Source of the DNA: Macrococcoides goetzii
Lineage (GTDB): Bacteria > Bacillota > Bacilli > Staphylococcales > Staphylococcaceae
Length of the DNA: 64,000 nucleotides
NCBI RefSeq assembly: GCF_002742385.2
Contig: NZ_MJBI02000001.1
Coordinates: 310,001-374,000 of the forward strand
Reading direction: 5' to 3'
Positions 30,236 through 40,489 of this stretch are shown one piece after another; position 1 is the first letter of the stretch; the number at the start of each line of letters is the position of its first letter. The position numbers and the translations under genes are program-made. The notes under the pieces are model-generated. The model was not told the DNA's origin and searched no databases. It worked only from the letters and a program-made list of their open reading frames with translations.

Positions 30236-30265
30236 ACAGGATAGCATTTGCTATGCTGTTTTTTA
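30235..30265 (+). terminator. riboswitch-controlled terminator of gcv operon
   Basis: Hairpin AACAGGATAGCA / CTATGCTGTT with six T residues: the expression platform of the glycine riboswitch. Confidence 0.8.
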
Positions 30266-30288
30266 ATTATATTTTTAGGAGGATAATC

Positions 30289-31371
30289 ATGACTGAATTA
30301 AAGAAAACACCATTGTATGATAAATACATTGAAGACGGTGCAAAAGTAATTGACTTCTCTGGATGGGGTTTACCTGTTCAATTCTCTAGCATTAAAGAAG
30401 AGCACATTGCTGTTCGCGAAAATGTTGGAATGTTCGATGTAAGTCATATGGGTGAGATTATTGTTGAAGGTGAAAAAGCTGTAGAATATCTTCAAAATGT
30501 TTTAACGAACGACATTACGAAGACAACTGACAGAAAAGCACAATATACAATGATCTGTAACGAAAATGGTGGCGTAATTGACGATTTAGTTGCTTACAAA
30601 CTTGGTGAAAACAAATATTTATTAGTAGTAAATGCAGGTAATACAGACATCGATTTTGAATGGTTACAACAACACACAATTGATGGTGTAACTGTAACGA
30701 ACGTATCGAAAGAATACGGACAAATTGCAGTTCAAGGTCCTAAAGCTTTGGAAGTATTAAAGTCACAAGTTAAAGAAGATATTGCATCATTAAAAATGTT
30801 TGAATTTATTCAAGATGTTGAAATCTTCGGTAAGAACGTTATCTTTAGTCAATCTGGTTATACTGGTGAACACGGCTTTGAAATTTACTGTGCTGCAGAA
30901 GATACAGTTGCAATTTGGGAAGGTTTATTAGATTTAGGTGTTGTACCTTGTGGTTTAGGTGCGCGTGACACATTACGTTTAGAAGCAGCTTTACCATTAC
31001 ATGGACAAGATTTGTCTACTGACATTACTCCTTACGAAGCTAAAATGGGCTTCAGCGTAAAATTAGATAAAGGCGATTTTATTGGTCGTGAATTTCTTGC
31101 AAAACAAAAAGAAGAAGGTCTGACTCGTAAATCAGCTGGATTAGAAATGTTAGAACGTGGCATCGCACGTACAGATTATGAAGTTCAAGATAAAGATGGA
31201 AATAAAATTGGTTATGTTACAAGTGGTACACAATCACCATCTACTGGTCGTTCAATTGCGTTAGCATTGATTAATATTGATCAAACAGAAATTGGTAATG
31301 AAGTATTTGTTCAAGTACGTAAAAAATTAGTACCAGCTAAAGTAGTAAAAACACCATTCCATAAAAATTAA
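30289..31371 (+). CDS. gcvT: glycine cleavage system aminomethyltransferase GcvT
   Basis: T-protein of the glycine cleavage complex; releases ammonia and passes the methylene to THF. 360 residues, the folate-binding and C-terminal barrel domains complete ([11 protein letters not shown] near 49, [19 protein letters not shown] near 224). ATG 30289 follows AGGAGG. Operon gcvT-gcvPA-gcvPB; GcvH is encoded elsewhere. Confidence 0.97.
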   Translation: MTELKKTPLYDKYIEDGAKVIDFSGWGLPVQFSSIKEEHIAVRENVGMFDVSHMGEIIVEGEKAVEYLQNVLTNDITKTTDRKAQYTMICNENGGVIDDLVAYKLGENKYLLVVNAGNTDIDFEWLQQHTIDGVTVTNVSKEYGQIAVQGPKALEVLKSQVKEDIASLKMFEFIQDVEIFGKNVIFSQSGYTGEHGFEIYCAAEDTVAIWEGLLDLGVVPCGLGARDTLRLEAALPLHGQDLSTDITPYEAKMGFSVKLDKGDFIGREFLAKQKEEGLTRKSAGLEMLERGIARTDYEVQDKDGNKIGYVTSGTQSPSTGRSIALALINIDQTEIGNEVFVQVRKKLVPAKVVKTPFHKN

Positions 31372-31383
31372 GGGGTTGAAAAA

Positions 31384-32727
31384 ATGAGTCATCGTTATAT
31401 TCCATTAACAGAAACTGATAAAAAAGAAATGTTGGATACAATCGGTATCCAGTCTATCGACGAATTATTCCAGGACATTCCTGAACGCGTACGCTTTCAA
31501 GGGAATCTAAATATTAAACCTCGTAAAGCAGAAACACCTTTATTAAAAGAATTATCTGCGCTTGCAAATAAAAACATTACGAGTGACACACACGCATCAT
31601 TTTTAGGTGCTGGTGTCTATGACCATTATATTCCTACAGTAGTTGATCATGTTATTTCTCGTAGTGAATTCTATACAGCGTATACACCATATCAACCAGA
31701 AATCTCTCAAGGGGAATTACAGGCTATCTTTGAATTCCAGACGATGATTGCTGAACTTACAGGTATGGATTGCGCTAACTCATCTATGTATGATGGTGGA
31801 ACTTCATTTGCAGAAGCTGCAATGCTTGCATGTGGTCATACGAAAAAGAAAAAAATTGTTGTTTCTAAAGCAGTTAATGATCAATCACGTGCTGTTTTAC
31901 AAACTTATGCGACGGGTCAACATTTAGAAGTTGTTGAAATCGATGTTAAAGATACTGTGACAGATTTAGATGCTTTAAAAGCAGCAATCGATGAAGATAC
32001 TGCTTGTGTTATGGTTCAATATCCAAACTTCTTTGGTAGTATTGAAGATTTAGAAACGATTAAATCATACACAGAAGGTACAAAAGCATTATTCGTAGTA
32101 TCAAGTAACCCTATGAGCTTAGCATTATTAACACCTCCAGGTGAATTTGGAGCTGACTTAGTTGTGGGTGATGCACAAGTATTTGGTATCCCAGCTCAAC
32201 TTGGTGGACCACACTGTGGATATTTCGCAGCAACAAACAAATTAATGCGTAAAATGCCTGGTCGTTTAGTAGGTCAAACACAAGATAGCGAAGGTAACCG
32301 TGGTTTCGTATTAACTTTACAAGCACGTGAACAACATATCCGTCGTGACAAAGCGACTTCAAATATTTGTTCTAACCAGGCTTTAAATGCATTAGCAGCT
32401 TCTGTTGCAATGAGTGCATTAGGTAAAAACGGTGCTTACGAGATGGCGAACCAAAATTTACAAAAAGCAAACTACATGAAAGAAAAAATGATTGCTGAAG
32501 GTTTCACAGTATTAGCTGGTACAACTTTCAATGAATTCGTAGTTAAATTTAACGCACCAATTTCTGAAATCAATGAAAAATTATTAGAAGATGGATTTAT
32601 TGGTGGTTATGATCTTGGTCAAGTGGATAGCAAGTATGAAAATCATATGTTAATCGCTGTTACCGAGTTACGTACGAAAGAAGAGATCGATACATTTATC
32701 GCGAAAGTAGGTGTGTTCAATGCTTAA
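31384..32727 (+). CDS. gcvPA: glycine dehydrogenase (decarboxylating) subunit 1 GcvPA
   Basis: N-terminal half of P-protein as a separate chain, 447 residues, as usual in Firmicutes. Shows [18 protein letters not shown] near 73 and the [20 protein letters not shown] segment. Forms an alpha2beta2 complex with GcvPB. Ends inside the start of gcvPB (8-base overlap). Confidence 0.97.
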   Translation: MSHRYIPLTETDKKEMLDTIGIQSIDELFQDIPERVRFQGNLNIKPRKAETPLLKELSALANKNITSDTHASFLGAGVYDHYIPTVVDHVISRSEFYTAYTPYQPEISQGELQAIFEFQTMIAELTGMDCANSSMYDGGTSFAEAAMLACGHTKKKKIVVSKAVNDQSRAVLQTYATGQHLEVVEIDVKDTVTDLDALKAAIDEDTACVMVQYPNFFGSIEDLETIKSYTEGTKALFVVSSNPMSLALLTPPGEFGADLVVGDAQVFGIPAQLGGPHCGYFAATNKLMRKMPGRLVGQTQDSEGNRGFVLTLQAREQHIRRDKATSNICSNQALNALAASVAMSALGKNGAYEMANQNLQKANYMKEKMIAEGFTVLAGTTFNEFVVKFNAPISEINEKLLEDGFIGGYDLGQVDSKYENHMLIAVTELRTKEEIDTFIAKVGVFNA

Positions 32728-34189
32728 AGGAAGCTCTCCATTAATTTTTGAACGTTCAAAAGAAAATCGTTTCAGTTATTCATTACCTGAATTAGAAGTT
32801 GAAAATAAAAAAGTTGAAGATATTTTAGATAGCAAGTTCATTCGTAAAGAACGTGCGATGTTACCAGAAATCGCTGAATTAGATTTAATGCGTCATTACA
32901 CTGAATTGTCTAATAAAAACCACGGTGTCGACTCTGGATTCTATCCACTTGGATCTTGTACGATGAAATATAATCCAAAAATCAACGAAAAAGTTGCTCG
33001 TATGGCTGGATTTGCAGCAGCGCATCCATTACAAGATGAAAAAACGATTCAAGGTTCGTTAGAAGTGATTTATGATTTACAAGAACACTTAAAAGAAATT
33101 ACTGGTATGGATGAAGTTACACTTCAACCTGCAGCAGGTGCACATGGTGAGTGGACTGCATTAATGATGATTCGTGCGTTCCACGAAGCAAATGGAGACC
33201 ACAACCGTACAAAAGTAATCGTACCAGACTCAGCGCATGGTACGAACCCGGCATCAGCAACAGTTGCTGGTTTTGAAACAGTTACAGTAAAATCAAACGA
33301 ATTTGGATTAGTTGATATTGAAGATTTAAAACGTGTAGTTGGACCAGATACAGCTGCGATCATGTTAACAAACCCAAATACATTAGGTTTATTTGAAGAA
33401 GATATTTTAGAAATTCGTGAAATCGTTCATGCTGCCGGTGGTAAATTATACTATGATGGTGCAAACTTAAATGCAATCATGAGTAAAGTACGTCCTGGAG
33501 ATATGGGATTTGACGCAGTTCACTTAAACTTACACAAAACATTCACTGGACCACACGGTGGTGGTGGACCAGGATCTGGACCAGTTGGTGTGAAAGCTGA
33601 TTTAGTACCATTCTTACCAAAACCACATATTATTAAGACTGAAGATGGATTTAAATTTGATTATGATCGTGAACAATCTATTGGACGTGTTAAGCCATTC
33701 TACGGTAACTTTGGTATTTACTTACGTGCATACACGTATATCCGTACAATGGGACCAGACGGTTTAAAAGAAGCATCTGAAGTGGCTGTATTAAATGCGA
33801 ACTACATGATGAGAAGATTACAAGACTACTTCGTATTACCATACGATCGTCATTGTAAGCATGAATTTGTAATCAGTGGTTCTAAACAGAAGAAACTTGG
33901 TGTGAGAACGTTAGATATGGCAAAACGTCTGTTAGACTTTAACTTCCATCCACCAACAATCTACTTCCCATTAAATGTTGAGGAATGTATGATGATTGAA
34001 CCAACTGAAACTGAATCAAAAGAAACATTGGATTCATTCTGTGATACGATGATTCAAATCGCTAAAGAAGCAGAAGAAAATCCAGATATCGTATTAGAAG
34101 CGCCACACGATACTGTTATCGGCCGTCTAGATGAAACAATGGCAGCACGTAAACCAGTATTAAAATATTCAGGAACGATTGAAAAGTAA
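32720..34189 (+). CDS. gcvPB: glycine dehydrogenase (decarboxylating) subunit 2 GcvPB
   Basis: PLP-carrying half of P-protein, 489 residues. The PLP lysine is in [16 protein letters not shown] near residue 272. ATG 32720 (GTAGGTG upstream) is preferred to GTG 32711. Last gene of the riboswitch-controlled operon; two terminator hairpins follow. Confidence 0.97.
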   Translation: MLKGSSPLIFERSKENRFSYSLPELEVENKKVEDILDSKFIRKERAMLPEIAELDLMRHYTELSNKNHGVDSGFYPLGSCTMKYNPKINEKVARMAGFAAAHPLQDEKTIQGSLEVIYDLQEHLKEITGMDEVTLQPAAGAHGEWTALMMIRAFHEANGDHNRTKVIVPDSAHGTNPASATVAGFETVTVKSNEFGLVDIEDLKRVVGPDTAAIMLTNPNTLGLFEEDILEIREIVHAAGGKLYYDGANLNAIMSKVRPGDMGFDAVHLNLHKTFTGPHGGGGPGSGPVGVKADLVPFLPKPHIIKTEDGFKFDYDREQSIGRVKPFYGNFGIYLRAYTYIRTMGPDGLKEASEVAVLNANYMMRRLQDYFVLPYDRHCKHEFVISGSKQKKLGVRTLDMAKRLLDFNFHPPTIYFPLNVEECMMIEPTETESKETLDSFCDTMIQIAKEAEENPDIVLEAPHDTVIGRLDETMAARKPVLKYSGTIEK

Positions 34190-34202
34190 TATAGAGTTTT
34201 AA

Positions 34203-34242
34203 GTTTAAGCAAAGCATGAATTCTTTCGTGCTTTGCTTATTT
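34203..34242 (+). terminator. terminator of gcv operon
   Basis: AAGCAAAGCATGAA / TTCGTGCTTTGCTT hairpin with T-rich tail. Confidence 0.8.
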
Positions 34243-34257
34243 ATATTAAAAATAAAA

Positions 34258-34290
34258 AAACGAGACAAATTTGTCTCGTCAAAAAATTAT
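34258..34290. terminator. bidirectional hairpin between gcvPB and rhodanese gene
   Basis: AACGAGACAAA / TTTGTCTCGTC hairpin; in the minus direction it follows the rhodanese stop and has a T run. Confidence 0.75.
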
Positions 34291-34294
34291 AAAA

Positions 34295-34678
34295 TTATTT
34301 TTTCACTTTTAAATCATATTTCCAGTCTTTATAGCCATTTTTCAGCATATAAAGATTATTGTAACCATGCTTTTTAAGCATACGAGCTGCACGATAACTT
34401 GAGATACCATTTGCATCTACGAAGTAGATCGGTTGATCTTTACGTAACCCAAGCATTCTCGTTCTGAATATTGTCATTGGAATGTTTCTTGCACCATTAA
34501 TATGTCCGTAATCATAATCTGCTTTTTCACGTAAATCGATGACCTGCGCTTTTCTTAAACCGCTTTTAAAGTCATCTTGACTTAATTCAGTAACAGCTTT
34601 ACGATTGATAGAGTAATTAATTAGAATGTAAACTAACAAAGCAAGAAGTACGATTCCTAAAATATACCACATCGTCAT
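34295..34678 (-). CDS. membrane-anchored rhodanese-like protein (YqhL-like)
   Basis: 127 residues: one N-terminal membrane helix (about 5-22) and a single rhodanese domain (DLREKADYDYGHINGARNIP). The position normally holding the catalytic cysteine reads FVDANGISSYRAA, with no Cys, so sulfurtransferase activity is doubtful. AGGAGG precedes ATG 34678. Same place as yqhL in Bacillus, divergent from lipM. Confidence 0.85.
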   Translation of the reverse strand: MTMWYILGIVLLALLVYILINYSINRKAVTELSQDDFKSGLRKAQVIDLREKADYDYGHINGARNIPMTIFRTRMLGLRKDQPIYFVDANGISSYRAARMLKKHGYNNLYMLKNGYKDWKYDLKVKK

Positions 34679-34805
34679 TTTAGTAGTCCTCCTTTTATAA
34701 TCATAGATTTATTATAGTAATAAAATCATATGATTTCAAAGTTATTTTACTTTTATTTTCTTTTTATTTTTATTTTGTGTGATTACGTTGGGGAGTTTGA
34801 TTGAG

Positions 34806-35648
34806 ATGGAAAATAGTAAAAAAGAAGAATGGTTATTTTTAAATACGAAGCAAAATGATCCTTATTTTAATATGGCGTTGGATGAAGCATTACTTAATTT
34901 TGTTTCAGAAGGTAAGCTGCCTCCTGTTATTCGATTTTATGGATGGAATCCTGCGACACTTTCAATTGGTTATTTTCAAAAATTAGAAAAAGAAATTGAT
35001 TTAGAAAAGGTAAAATCAAATGGATATGGTTTAGTACGTCGTGCTACAGGTGGTCGCGGTGTACTACATGATAAAGAACTTACATATAGCGTTATCGTAC
35101 CTGAAGAACATCCTGAAATGCCTAAGACTGTTACTGAAGCATATCGTGTTATTTCTCAAGGTCTACTCGAAGGTTTTATTGATTTAGGCTTTGATGCTTA
35201 TTTTGCTGTTCCAAGAACAGAAGAACAACGCGCTAAACTGAAAGATCCTAGAAGTTCAGTCTGCTTTGATGCACCTAGTTGGTATGAACTGGTTGTAGAG
35301 GGTCGTAAAATTGCAGGCAGTGCACAAACCCGTCAAAAAGGTGTGATACTTCAACATGGTTCTATTTTGCAGTCCATTGACGTTGACGAGCTTTTTGACT
35401 TATTTACATATCAAAATCCGAGACTTAAAGATAAGATGAAAAAAGCCTTTTATTCTAAGGCGGTCAGTATACAGGATCTAACAGATAAAGAAATAACGAT
35501 AGAAATGATGGAAGAAGCATTCTTTAAAGGTTTTGAAAAAGGTTTAAACAAAAAATTAGTTCCTTTTGAAATGACCGATGCATTAAGAGATGAGACGAAT
35601 CGTTTAATGGAAAAATATAAAAGCGATGCGTGGACATATCGAAAATAA
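34806..35648 (+). CDS. lipM: octanoyl-[GcvH]:protein N-octanoyltransferase LipM
   Basis: Starts lipoate assembly by moving octanoate from ACP to GcvH, 280 residues, BPL/LPL fold. [18 protein letters not shown] near residue 78 binds the ligand; the likely catalytic Cys is in [25 protein letters not shown] near 155, where Lys of RKIAGSAQ is conserved. ATG 34806 is preferred to the GTG at 34779. Its product links to the glycine cleavage operon next door. Confidence 0.92.
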   Translation: MENSKKEEWLFLNTKQNDPYFNMALDEALLNFVSEGKLPPVIRFYGWNPATLSIGYFQKLEKEIDLEKVKSNGYGLVRRATGGRGVLHDKELTYSVIVPEEHPEMPKTVTEAYRVISQGLLEGFIDLGFDAYFAVPRTEEQRAKLKDPRSSVCFDAPSWYELVVEGRKIAGSAQTRQKGVILQHGSILQSIDVDELFDLFTYQNPRLKDKMKKAFYSKAVSIQDLTDKEITIEMMEEAFFKGFEKGLNKKLVPFEMTDALRDETNRLMEKYKSDAWTYRK

Positions 35649-35706
35649 TTACTTAAAGTCTTTCATTTATTATATAGAATATCGAAAGAAGATAATACAA
35701 AAAGAA

Positions 35707-35745
35707 AACTGGCACGATTCATATTATGGATCATGCCAGTTTTTT
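35707..35745. terminator. bidirectional terminator (lipM / lipoprotein gene)
   Basis: AACTGGCACGATT / GATCATGCCAGTT hairpin with seven T residues on one side and A residues on the other. Confidence 0.85.
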
Positions 35746-36335
35746 TATTGGAACTGTATTTCATTGAATTGATCGATTACTTTCTGTAAGGTAGCTTTTC
35801 CTTCTGAAACAAGCGTCTTATCCTTTTTATCATATCCTTTTTTAATCTTAGAAATCGCTATTTTCATATGCTTGTTAGCATCCTGAATCTGTTCATGGAT
35901 ATCTTCAAACGTTTTAGGTGGATTCGCTTTTTTAAATGGTGCTTCATATGTTTGAACCGCATCATCGATCGTTTGTTTTACTTCTGATAAACGATCTGAC
36001 ACCATCACATCTCCTTTCAGTTGATCAATCTTACCTTCAATGTCAGAGTATGTTTTAAATGCAGTAGCTAATTGAGTAGTGTATGCTTTAAAGTTTTGAG
36101 TGTACAAGTCATTTGTTATGGTGTTGCCACTTTTAGCTTGTTTGAGTTCGTTTTCTATATTATTCAATGTGTTATTTTTAGAAATATGTTTCGTTTTTTC
36201 GTTTTCAACTTTTTCTTTTAAATGTTCAACTTCTTTAGATAAAGTGTTCTTTTCTTTCGTAAGTTGTTCTGCTTCTGAAGGTCCACAAGCAGTTAGTAAT
36301 AGACTCGTCGATAATAGTAAAAATATTTTTTTCAT
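35745..36335 (-). CDS. YkyA-type coiled-coil lipoprotein
   Basis: 196 residues. Lipoprotein signal MKKIFLLLSTSLLLTACG gives lipidated C17. The mature protein is almost all charged helix (LSKEVEHLKEKVENEKTK), with a C-terminal half resembling the YkyA putative cell-wall-binding lipoproteins (PF10368). I start at ATG 36335, since the longer frame adds a second hydrophobic stretch upstream without a ribosome site. Staphylococci have a similar lipoprotein between lipM and pepP. Function unknown. Confidence 0.8.
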   Translation of the reverse strand: MKKIFLLLSTSLLLTACGPSEAEQLTKEKNTLSKEVEHLKEKVENEKTKHISKNNTLNNIENELKQAKSGNTITNDLYTQNFKAYTTQLATAFKTYSDIEGKIDQLKGDVMVSDRLSEVKQTIDDAVQTYEAPFKKANPPKTFEDIHEQIQDANKHMKIAISKIKKGYDKKDKTLVSEGKATLQKVIDQFNEIQFQ

Positions 36336-36427
36336 TTTGTTACGCCTCAATTCAAATAGTATCTTTATATATGTTAACATATATATAATGTTATAAAAAA
36401 GCTTATATATAGAGAGGAAGTAAAAAT

Positions 36428-37483
36428 ATGAAATTTGAAAAAGTAAATCAATTGTTAGATGAAAAATCATTAGATGCTGTTATTGTACTATCACAGTATA
36501 ACAGAAGATATTTATCTGGATTTACAGGTTCAAGCGGTGCTTTAATCATTTCTAGAGATAAGAAATTTTTAGTAACAGATTTTAGATATATTGAACAGGC
36601 TACTGATCAAGCATCTGCATTTGAAATTGTTAAACATAGTAAACCGATACTTGATGAGATTCGCACGTTGATAGAAACATATGGCTATAAATCTATTGGA
36701 TTTGAGGGAGATCTTATTACATATCAGCAACATCAAAACTTATTTAGTAATCATTATGAACTTGTCAATGTTGCTGGAGAAGTAGAACGTATTCGAATGA
36801 TAAAAGAGCCACACGAAATTGAAATCATCCAGAAAGCTGCCGATATTGCTGATGCAACATTTGATTATATCTTACAGGTAACGAAGCCTGGTATGACTGA
36901 AATGCAGGTTAATAACTTAATGGAGATGAAAATGCGTGAACTAGGGGCAACGGGTTCTTCTTTCGATACAATTGTTGCAAGTGGTGTGCGTGGTGCATTA
37001 CCGCATGGTGTTGCGAGTGATAAAGTGATTCAGACTGGTGAGATGATTACATTTGATTACGGTGCGATATATAATGGTTACATATCAGACATAACACGTA
37101 CGATTGCTGTTGGTGATCCTAGTGAAGAAATGGTTAAGATTTATAACATCGTATTAGAATCACAAATGAAAGCTTTAAATGAAATTACGATGGGTATGTC
37201 AGGTGTAGAAGCAGATAAAATTGCGAGAGATGTGATTGAATCTTACGGTTACGGAGAAAATTTCGGACATTCATTAGGGCATGGCATAGGGCTTGAAGTG
37301 CACGAGGGACCAATGTTATCTTCAAAATCTCCTCATGTTCTGGAAGAAAACATGTGTGTAACATTAGAACCAGGTATATATGTCGATGGTTTAGGTGGCG
37401 TACGTATTGAAGATGATGTTTTAGTTACAAAAAATGGACTAAAGCGCTTTACACATTCAACAAAAGACCTTATTATTTTATAA
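36428..37483 (+). CDS. Xaa-Pro peptidase, M24 family (YqhT-like)
   Basis: Metallopeptidase clipping X-Pro bonds, 351 residues. N-terminal creatinase-like domain to about 125, then the M24 fold with metal ligands in FDYGAIYNGYISDITRT (two Asp), GHSLGHGIGLEVHEG (His), LEPGIY (Glu) and VRIEDDVLV (Glu). Located right before efp, as in most Bacilli. Confidence 0.93.
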   Translation: MKFEKVNQLLDEKSLDAVIVLSQYNRRYLSGFTGSSGALIISRDKKFLVTDFRYIEQATDQASAFEIVKHSKPILDEIRTLIETYGYKSIGFEGDLITYQQHQNLFSNHYELVNVAGEVERIRMIKEPHEIEIIQKAADIADATFDYILQVTKPGMTEMQVNNLMEMKMRELGATGSSFDTIVASGVRGALPHGVASDKVIQTGEMITFDYGAIYNGYISDITRTIAVGDPSEEMVKIYNIVLESQMKALNEITMGMSGVEADKIARDVIESYGYGENFGHSLGHGIGLEVHEGPMLSSKSPHVLEENMCVTLEPGIYVDGLGGVRIEDDVLVTKNGLKRFTHSTKDLIIL

Positions 37484-37507
37484 GAGAGCTAATTAGGAGG
37501 AAATTTA

Positions 37508-38065
37508 ATGATTTCAGTAAACGATTTTAAGACAGGTTTAACAATTGAAGTAGATAACGGGATTTGGAGAGTTATTGAATTCCAACACGTAAAACCAGGT
37601 AAGGGTGCTGCGTTCGTACGTTCTAAATTACGTAACTTACGTACTGGCGCTATTCAGGAAAAAACATTCCGTGCTGGTGAAAAAGTTGGTAAAGCACAAA
37701 TCGATAATAAACGTATGCAATATTTATATGCTTCAGGTGATCAACATGTATTCATGGATAATGAATCTTATGAGCAATTAGAATTGCCAGAAAGCACGAT
37801 TGAATACGAATTAAAATTCTTAAAAGAAAATATGGAAGTTCATATCCAAATGTATGAAGGAGAAACGTTAGGTGTTGAATTACCAAACACTGTAACATTA
37901 GAAGTAACAGAAACTGAACCTGGTATTAAAGGTGATACAGCACAAGGTGCAACAAAACAAGCAACTGTTGAAACGGGTTATACTTTAAACGTACCTTTAT
38001 TCGTTAACCAAGGTGATAAATTAATCATCAATACTACTGACGGATCATATGTATCACGTGGATAA
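37508..38065 (+). CDS. efp: elongation factor P
   Basis: Relieves ribosome stalling at proline runs, 185 residues, three beta-barrel domains. The KOW-like N-terminal loop reads [13 protein letters not shown]; the modified Lys of the loop is at about residue 32. AGGAGG before ATG 37508. Followed by a terminator, so it is not in the acc transcript. Confidence 0.97.
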   Translation: MISVNDFKTGLTIEVDNGIWRVIEFQHVKPGKGAAFVRSKLRNLRTGAIQEKTFRAGEKVGKAQIDNKRMQYLYASGDQHVFMDNESYEQLELPESTIEYELKFLKENMEVHIQMYEGETLGVELPNTVTLEVTETEPGIKGDTAQGATKQATVETGYTLNVPLFVNQGDKLIINTTDGSYVSRG

Positions 38066-38079
38066 GCTATAAATTTTTA

Positions 38080-38111
38080 TAAAGACATGCACATATTGCA
38101 TGTCTTTTATT
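38080..38111 (+). terminator. terminator of efp
   Basis: AAAGACATGCA / TGCATGTCTTT hairpin with a five-base loop and a T tail. Confidence 0.85.
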
Positions 38112-38117
38112 TTTTTC

Positions 38118-38146
38118 TTGTATTGGTCTGACCACTAGGATAAAAT
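38118..38146 (+). promoter_or_regulatory. SigA promoter of accBC
   Basis: TTGTAT (38118-38123) and TAAAAT (38141-38146) with a 17-base spacer, 48 bases before accB ATG. Confidence 0.7.
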
Positions 38147-38148
38147 AA

Positions 38149-38166
38149 ATTAGTAACTAGTCATAA
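38149..38166 (+). promoter_or_regulatory. FapR-like operator at the accBC transcription start
   Basis: ATTAGTAACTAGTCATAA closely resembles the FapR operator (ATTAGTACCTRGTC-type) known from Bacillus and Staphylococcus lipid genes. It starts three bases after the -10, where bound FapR would block initiation. Confidence 0.6.
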
Positions 38167-38193
38167 AATCTTGTATAAAAAAAGGGGTACATC

Positions 38194-38661
38194 ATGAAAT
38201 TTGAAGATATTAAAAAACTTGTAGATTTAATAGACGCATCAAAAACATTAACTGAATTAAATTTAGAGCAGGATGAATATAAAATTGTGATCAAAAAAGA
38301 AAAAGAAATAGTACAGGCTCCAATTACTACAACATATGAAGTACCATCAGCACCAGTTATGCCTACACAGCAAATACAACCACAAACTCAACCAAATACT
38401 ACATCACAGGCAGAAGCTATAGAATCAGGTAAAACAATAAATGCACCAATGGTCGGAACATTCTATAAATCACCTTCACCTGAAAGTGCGCCTTATGTCA
38501 GTGTCGGTGATAAAGTCAATGCTGACAGCACAGTATGTATTCTGGAGGCAATGAAATTATTTAATGAAATTCAGGCTGAAATCTCAGGAGTGATTGTAGA
38601 AATTCTTGTTGAAGATGGACAAATGGTTGAGTACGGACAACCGTTATTTAAGGTGAAATAA
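38194..38661 (+). CDS. accB: biotin carboxyl carrier protein AccB
   Basis: Carrier subunit of acetyl-CoA carboxylase, 155 residues: N-terminal helix, a Pro/Gln/Thr-rich linker (about 42-75), and a biotinyl domain with biotinylated K121 in EAMKLFN. First gene of accBC. AAGGGG ribosome site. The linker is Q/T-rich, normal for the family. Confidence 0.96.
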   Translation: MKFEDIKKLVDLIDASKTLTELNLEQDEYKIVIKKEKEIVQAPITTTYEVPSAPVMPTQQIQPQTQPNTTSQAEAIESGKTINAPMVGTFYKSPSPESAPYVSVGDKVNADSTVCILEAMKLFNEIQAEISGVIVEILVEDGQMVEYGQPLFKVK

Positions 38662-38662
38662 T

Positions 38663-40009
38663 ATGAAGAAAGTATTAGTCGCAAATCGTGGCGAGATAGC
38701 AGTAAGAATCATTCGTGCGTTAAAAGAGTTAAATATACAGTCAGTTGCTGTCTATTCAGAGGCAGACCGTGATGCCTTACATACTCAAATTGCTGATGAA
38801 GCTTATTGTATCGGACCGAAACAATCAAAAGATTCTTATTTAAATATCCCGAATATTTTAATGATCGCAAGCTCTACAGGTTGCGATGGTATTCATCCTG
38901 GATATGGCTTTTTAGCTGAGAATGCAAATTTTGCTGAAATGTGCGAAGCATGTCAAATTAAATTTATTGGGCCGAGCCACTATTCTATTTCTAAAATGGG
39001 AATTAAGGATGTAGCCAAAAAAGAAATGATAAAAGCAGATGTTCCGGTTGTTCCTGGCAGTGACGGATTATTAGAAAGTGTTGAAGATGCATTGACACTT
39101 GCGAATCAAATGGGTTATCCGGTTATCTTAAAAGCGACTGCTGGTGGCGGTGGAAAAGGGATTCGTGTAGCAAGAAATGATGAAGAACTCCGCAATGGTT
39201 ATATGATGACCGAACAAGAAGCTGCTACAGCTTTCGGTAATCCAGGGTTATATTTAGAGAAATTTATTGAAGAATTTCGTCATGTTGAAATCCAAATATT
39301 AGCCGATCAATACGGTAATGTAATACATCTCGGAGAGCGAGACTGTACCATTCAGCGTCGTATGCAAAAACTTGTAGAAGAATCACCTTCACCGATTTTA
39401 GATGACACTACGAGAACTGCAATGGGGCAGGCAGCAGTGCGTGCAGCTGAAGCTGTAAACTATGAAGGTGCTGGTACGGTTGAATTTATCTATGATCTAG
39501 CAACGAAAGCATTTTACTTTATGGAAATGAATACACGTATTCAGGTTGAACATCCAGTTACTGAAATGGTGACAGGCATTGATCTGGTGAAATGGCAGAT
39601 AAAAATTGCCGCAGGGGAAAGACTCACAATACAACAGGATGATGTTAAGATGTCAGGACATGCCATTGAACTTAGAATTAATGCAGAAAATCCTTATAAG
39701 AATTTTATGCCATCTCCAGGTCAAATTACACAATATGTTGTGCCAGGTGGATATGGTGTACGAATAGATTCAGCGTGTTATACGAACTATAAAATTCCAC
39801 CCTTTTATGATTCCATGGTGGCCAAATTAATCGTCCATCAACCAACACGCGCTGAAGCGATTGAGTGTGCCAAACGTGCACTTGATGAATTTGTTGTAAC
39901 CGGTGTTGATACGACGATACCTTTCCATCTTGCATTAATGGAAAATGATATTTTTAAATCTAATAAATATAGTACGAAGTTTTTAGAACAAAATGAAATA
40001 CTTTCATAA
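38663..40009 (+). CDS. accC: biotin carboxylase AccC
   Basis: Carboxylates the biotin on AccB with bicarbonate and ATP. 448 residues, ATP-grasp fold: KATAGGGGKGIR glycine loop near 158, RDCTIQRRMQKLVEESPSP near 232, MEMNTRIQVEHPVTEMVTG near 287. One base separates it from accB. Ends at a terminator. Confidence 0.97.
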   Translation: MKKVLVANRGEIAVRIIRALKELNIQSVAVYSEADRDALHTQIADEAYCIGPKQSKDSYLNIPNILMIASSTGCDGIHPGYGFLAENANFAEMCEACQIKFIGPSHYSISKMGIKDVAKKEMIKADVPVVPGSDGLLESVEDALTLANQMGYPVILKATAGGGGKGIRVARNDEELRNGYMMTEQEAATAFGNPGLYLEKFIEEFRHVEIQILADQYGNVIHLGERDCTIQRRMQKLVEESPSPILDDTTRTAMGQAAVRAAEAVNYEGAGTVEFIYDLATKAFYFMEMNTRIQVEHPVTEMVTGIDLVKWQIKIAAGERLTIQQDDVKMSGHAIELRINAENPYKNFMPSPGQITQYVVPGGYGVRIDSACYTNYKIPPFYDSMVAKLIVHQPTRAEAIECAKRALDEFVVTGVDTTIPFHLALMENDIFKSNKYSTKFLEQNEILS

Positions 40010-40033
40010 AAAAGCGCTTATGCGTTTTTTTAT
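40010..40033 (+). terminator. terminator of accBC
   Basis: Short AAAAGCGC / GCGTTTTT hairpin with a T run right after the accC stop. Confidence 0.7.
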
Positions 40034-40097
40034 TTTGCATTTAATATTATACTTAAAACATGTTATAGTATTAATATGAGATGGGAGGCATATATCA

Positions 40098-40445
40098 ATG
40101 ATTGAAACAAATAAAAAAGGCAATTTAGGTACTGTTGAAATTGCACCGAGTGTAATTGAAGTCATCGCTTCAATCGCTGTATCTGAAGTCAAAGGTGTAT
40201 CACTTGTTCAAAAGAACAAATCTCTCGATAAATTAGGCGTTAAAAATCAAAAAGGTGTTAACGTGGAAGTCAAAGATGAAGATATCATTATCGATGCATA
40301 CTGTGCTTTCGACTATGGTACAAAAATCTCAAAGACGGCAACACAAGTACAGCAATCTATAAAAAATGCATTAGGTAATATGACTGCGATTAGTCCGAAA
40401 CAAATCAATGTGCATATCGTTAATGTAAAATTTAAAGAAAATTAA
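40098..40445 (+). CDS. Asp23/Gls24 family envelope stress protein (YqhY-like)
   Basis: 115 residues, Asp23 family. The conserved GTVEIAPSVIEVIASIAVSEVKGV begins near residue 12. In Bacillus yqhY follows accBC and has been linked to acetyl-CoA carboxylase control and lipid homeostasis; the same order here suggests the same role. Own ribosome site GGGAGG. Confidence 0.9.
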   Translation: MIETNKKGNLGTVEIAPSVIEVIASIAVSEVKGVSLVQKNKSLDKLGVKNQKGVNVEVKDEDIIIDAYCAFDYGTKISKTATQVQQSIKNALGNMTAISPKQINVHIVNVKFKEN

Positions 40446-40475
40446 TTTAGAGGATGCTTGCATCCTCTAAATTTT
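40446..40475 (+). terminator. terminator between yqhY-like gene and nusB
   Basis: TTTAGAGGATGC / GCATCCTCTAAA perfect 12-bp stem with a two-base loop and T tail, directly before the nusB ribosome site; probably leaky. Confidence 0.8.
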
Positions 40476-40489
40476 TGAAGGAGAAACAT

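Noticed and set aside
36100-36396. Open frame on the plus strand opposite the YkyA-like lipoprotein
   Set aside because: Shadow of the coiled-coil coding sequence; the opposite strand has a clear lipoprotein signal and terminator.
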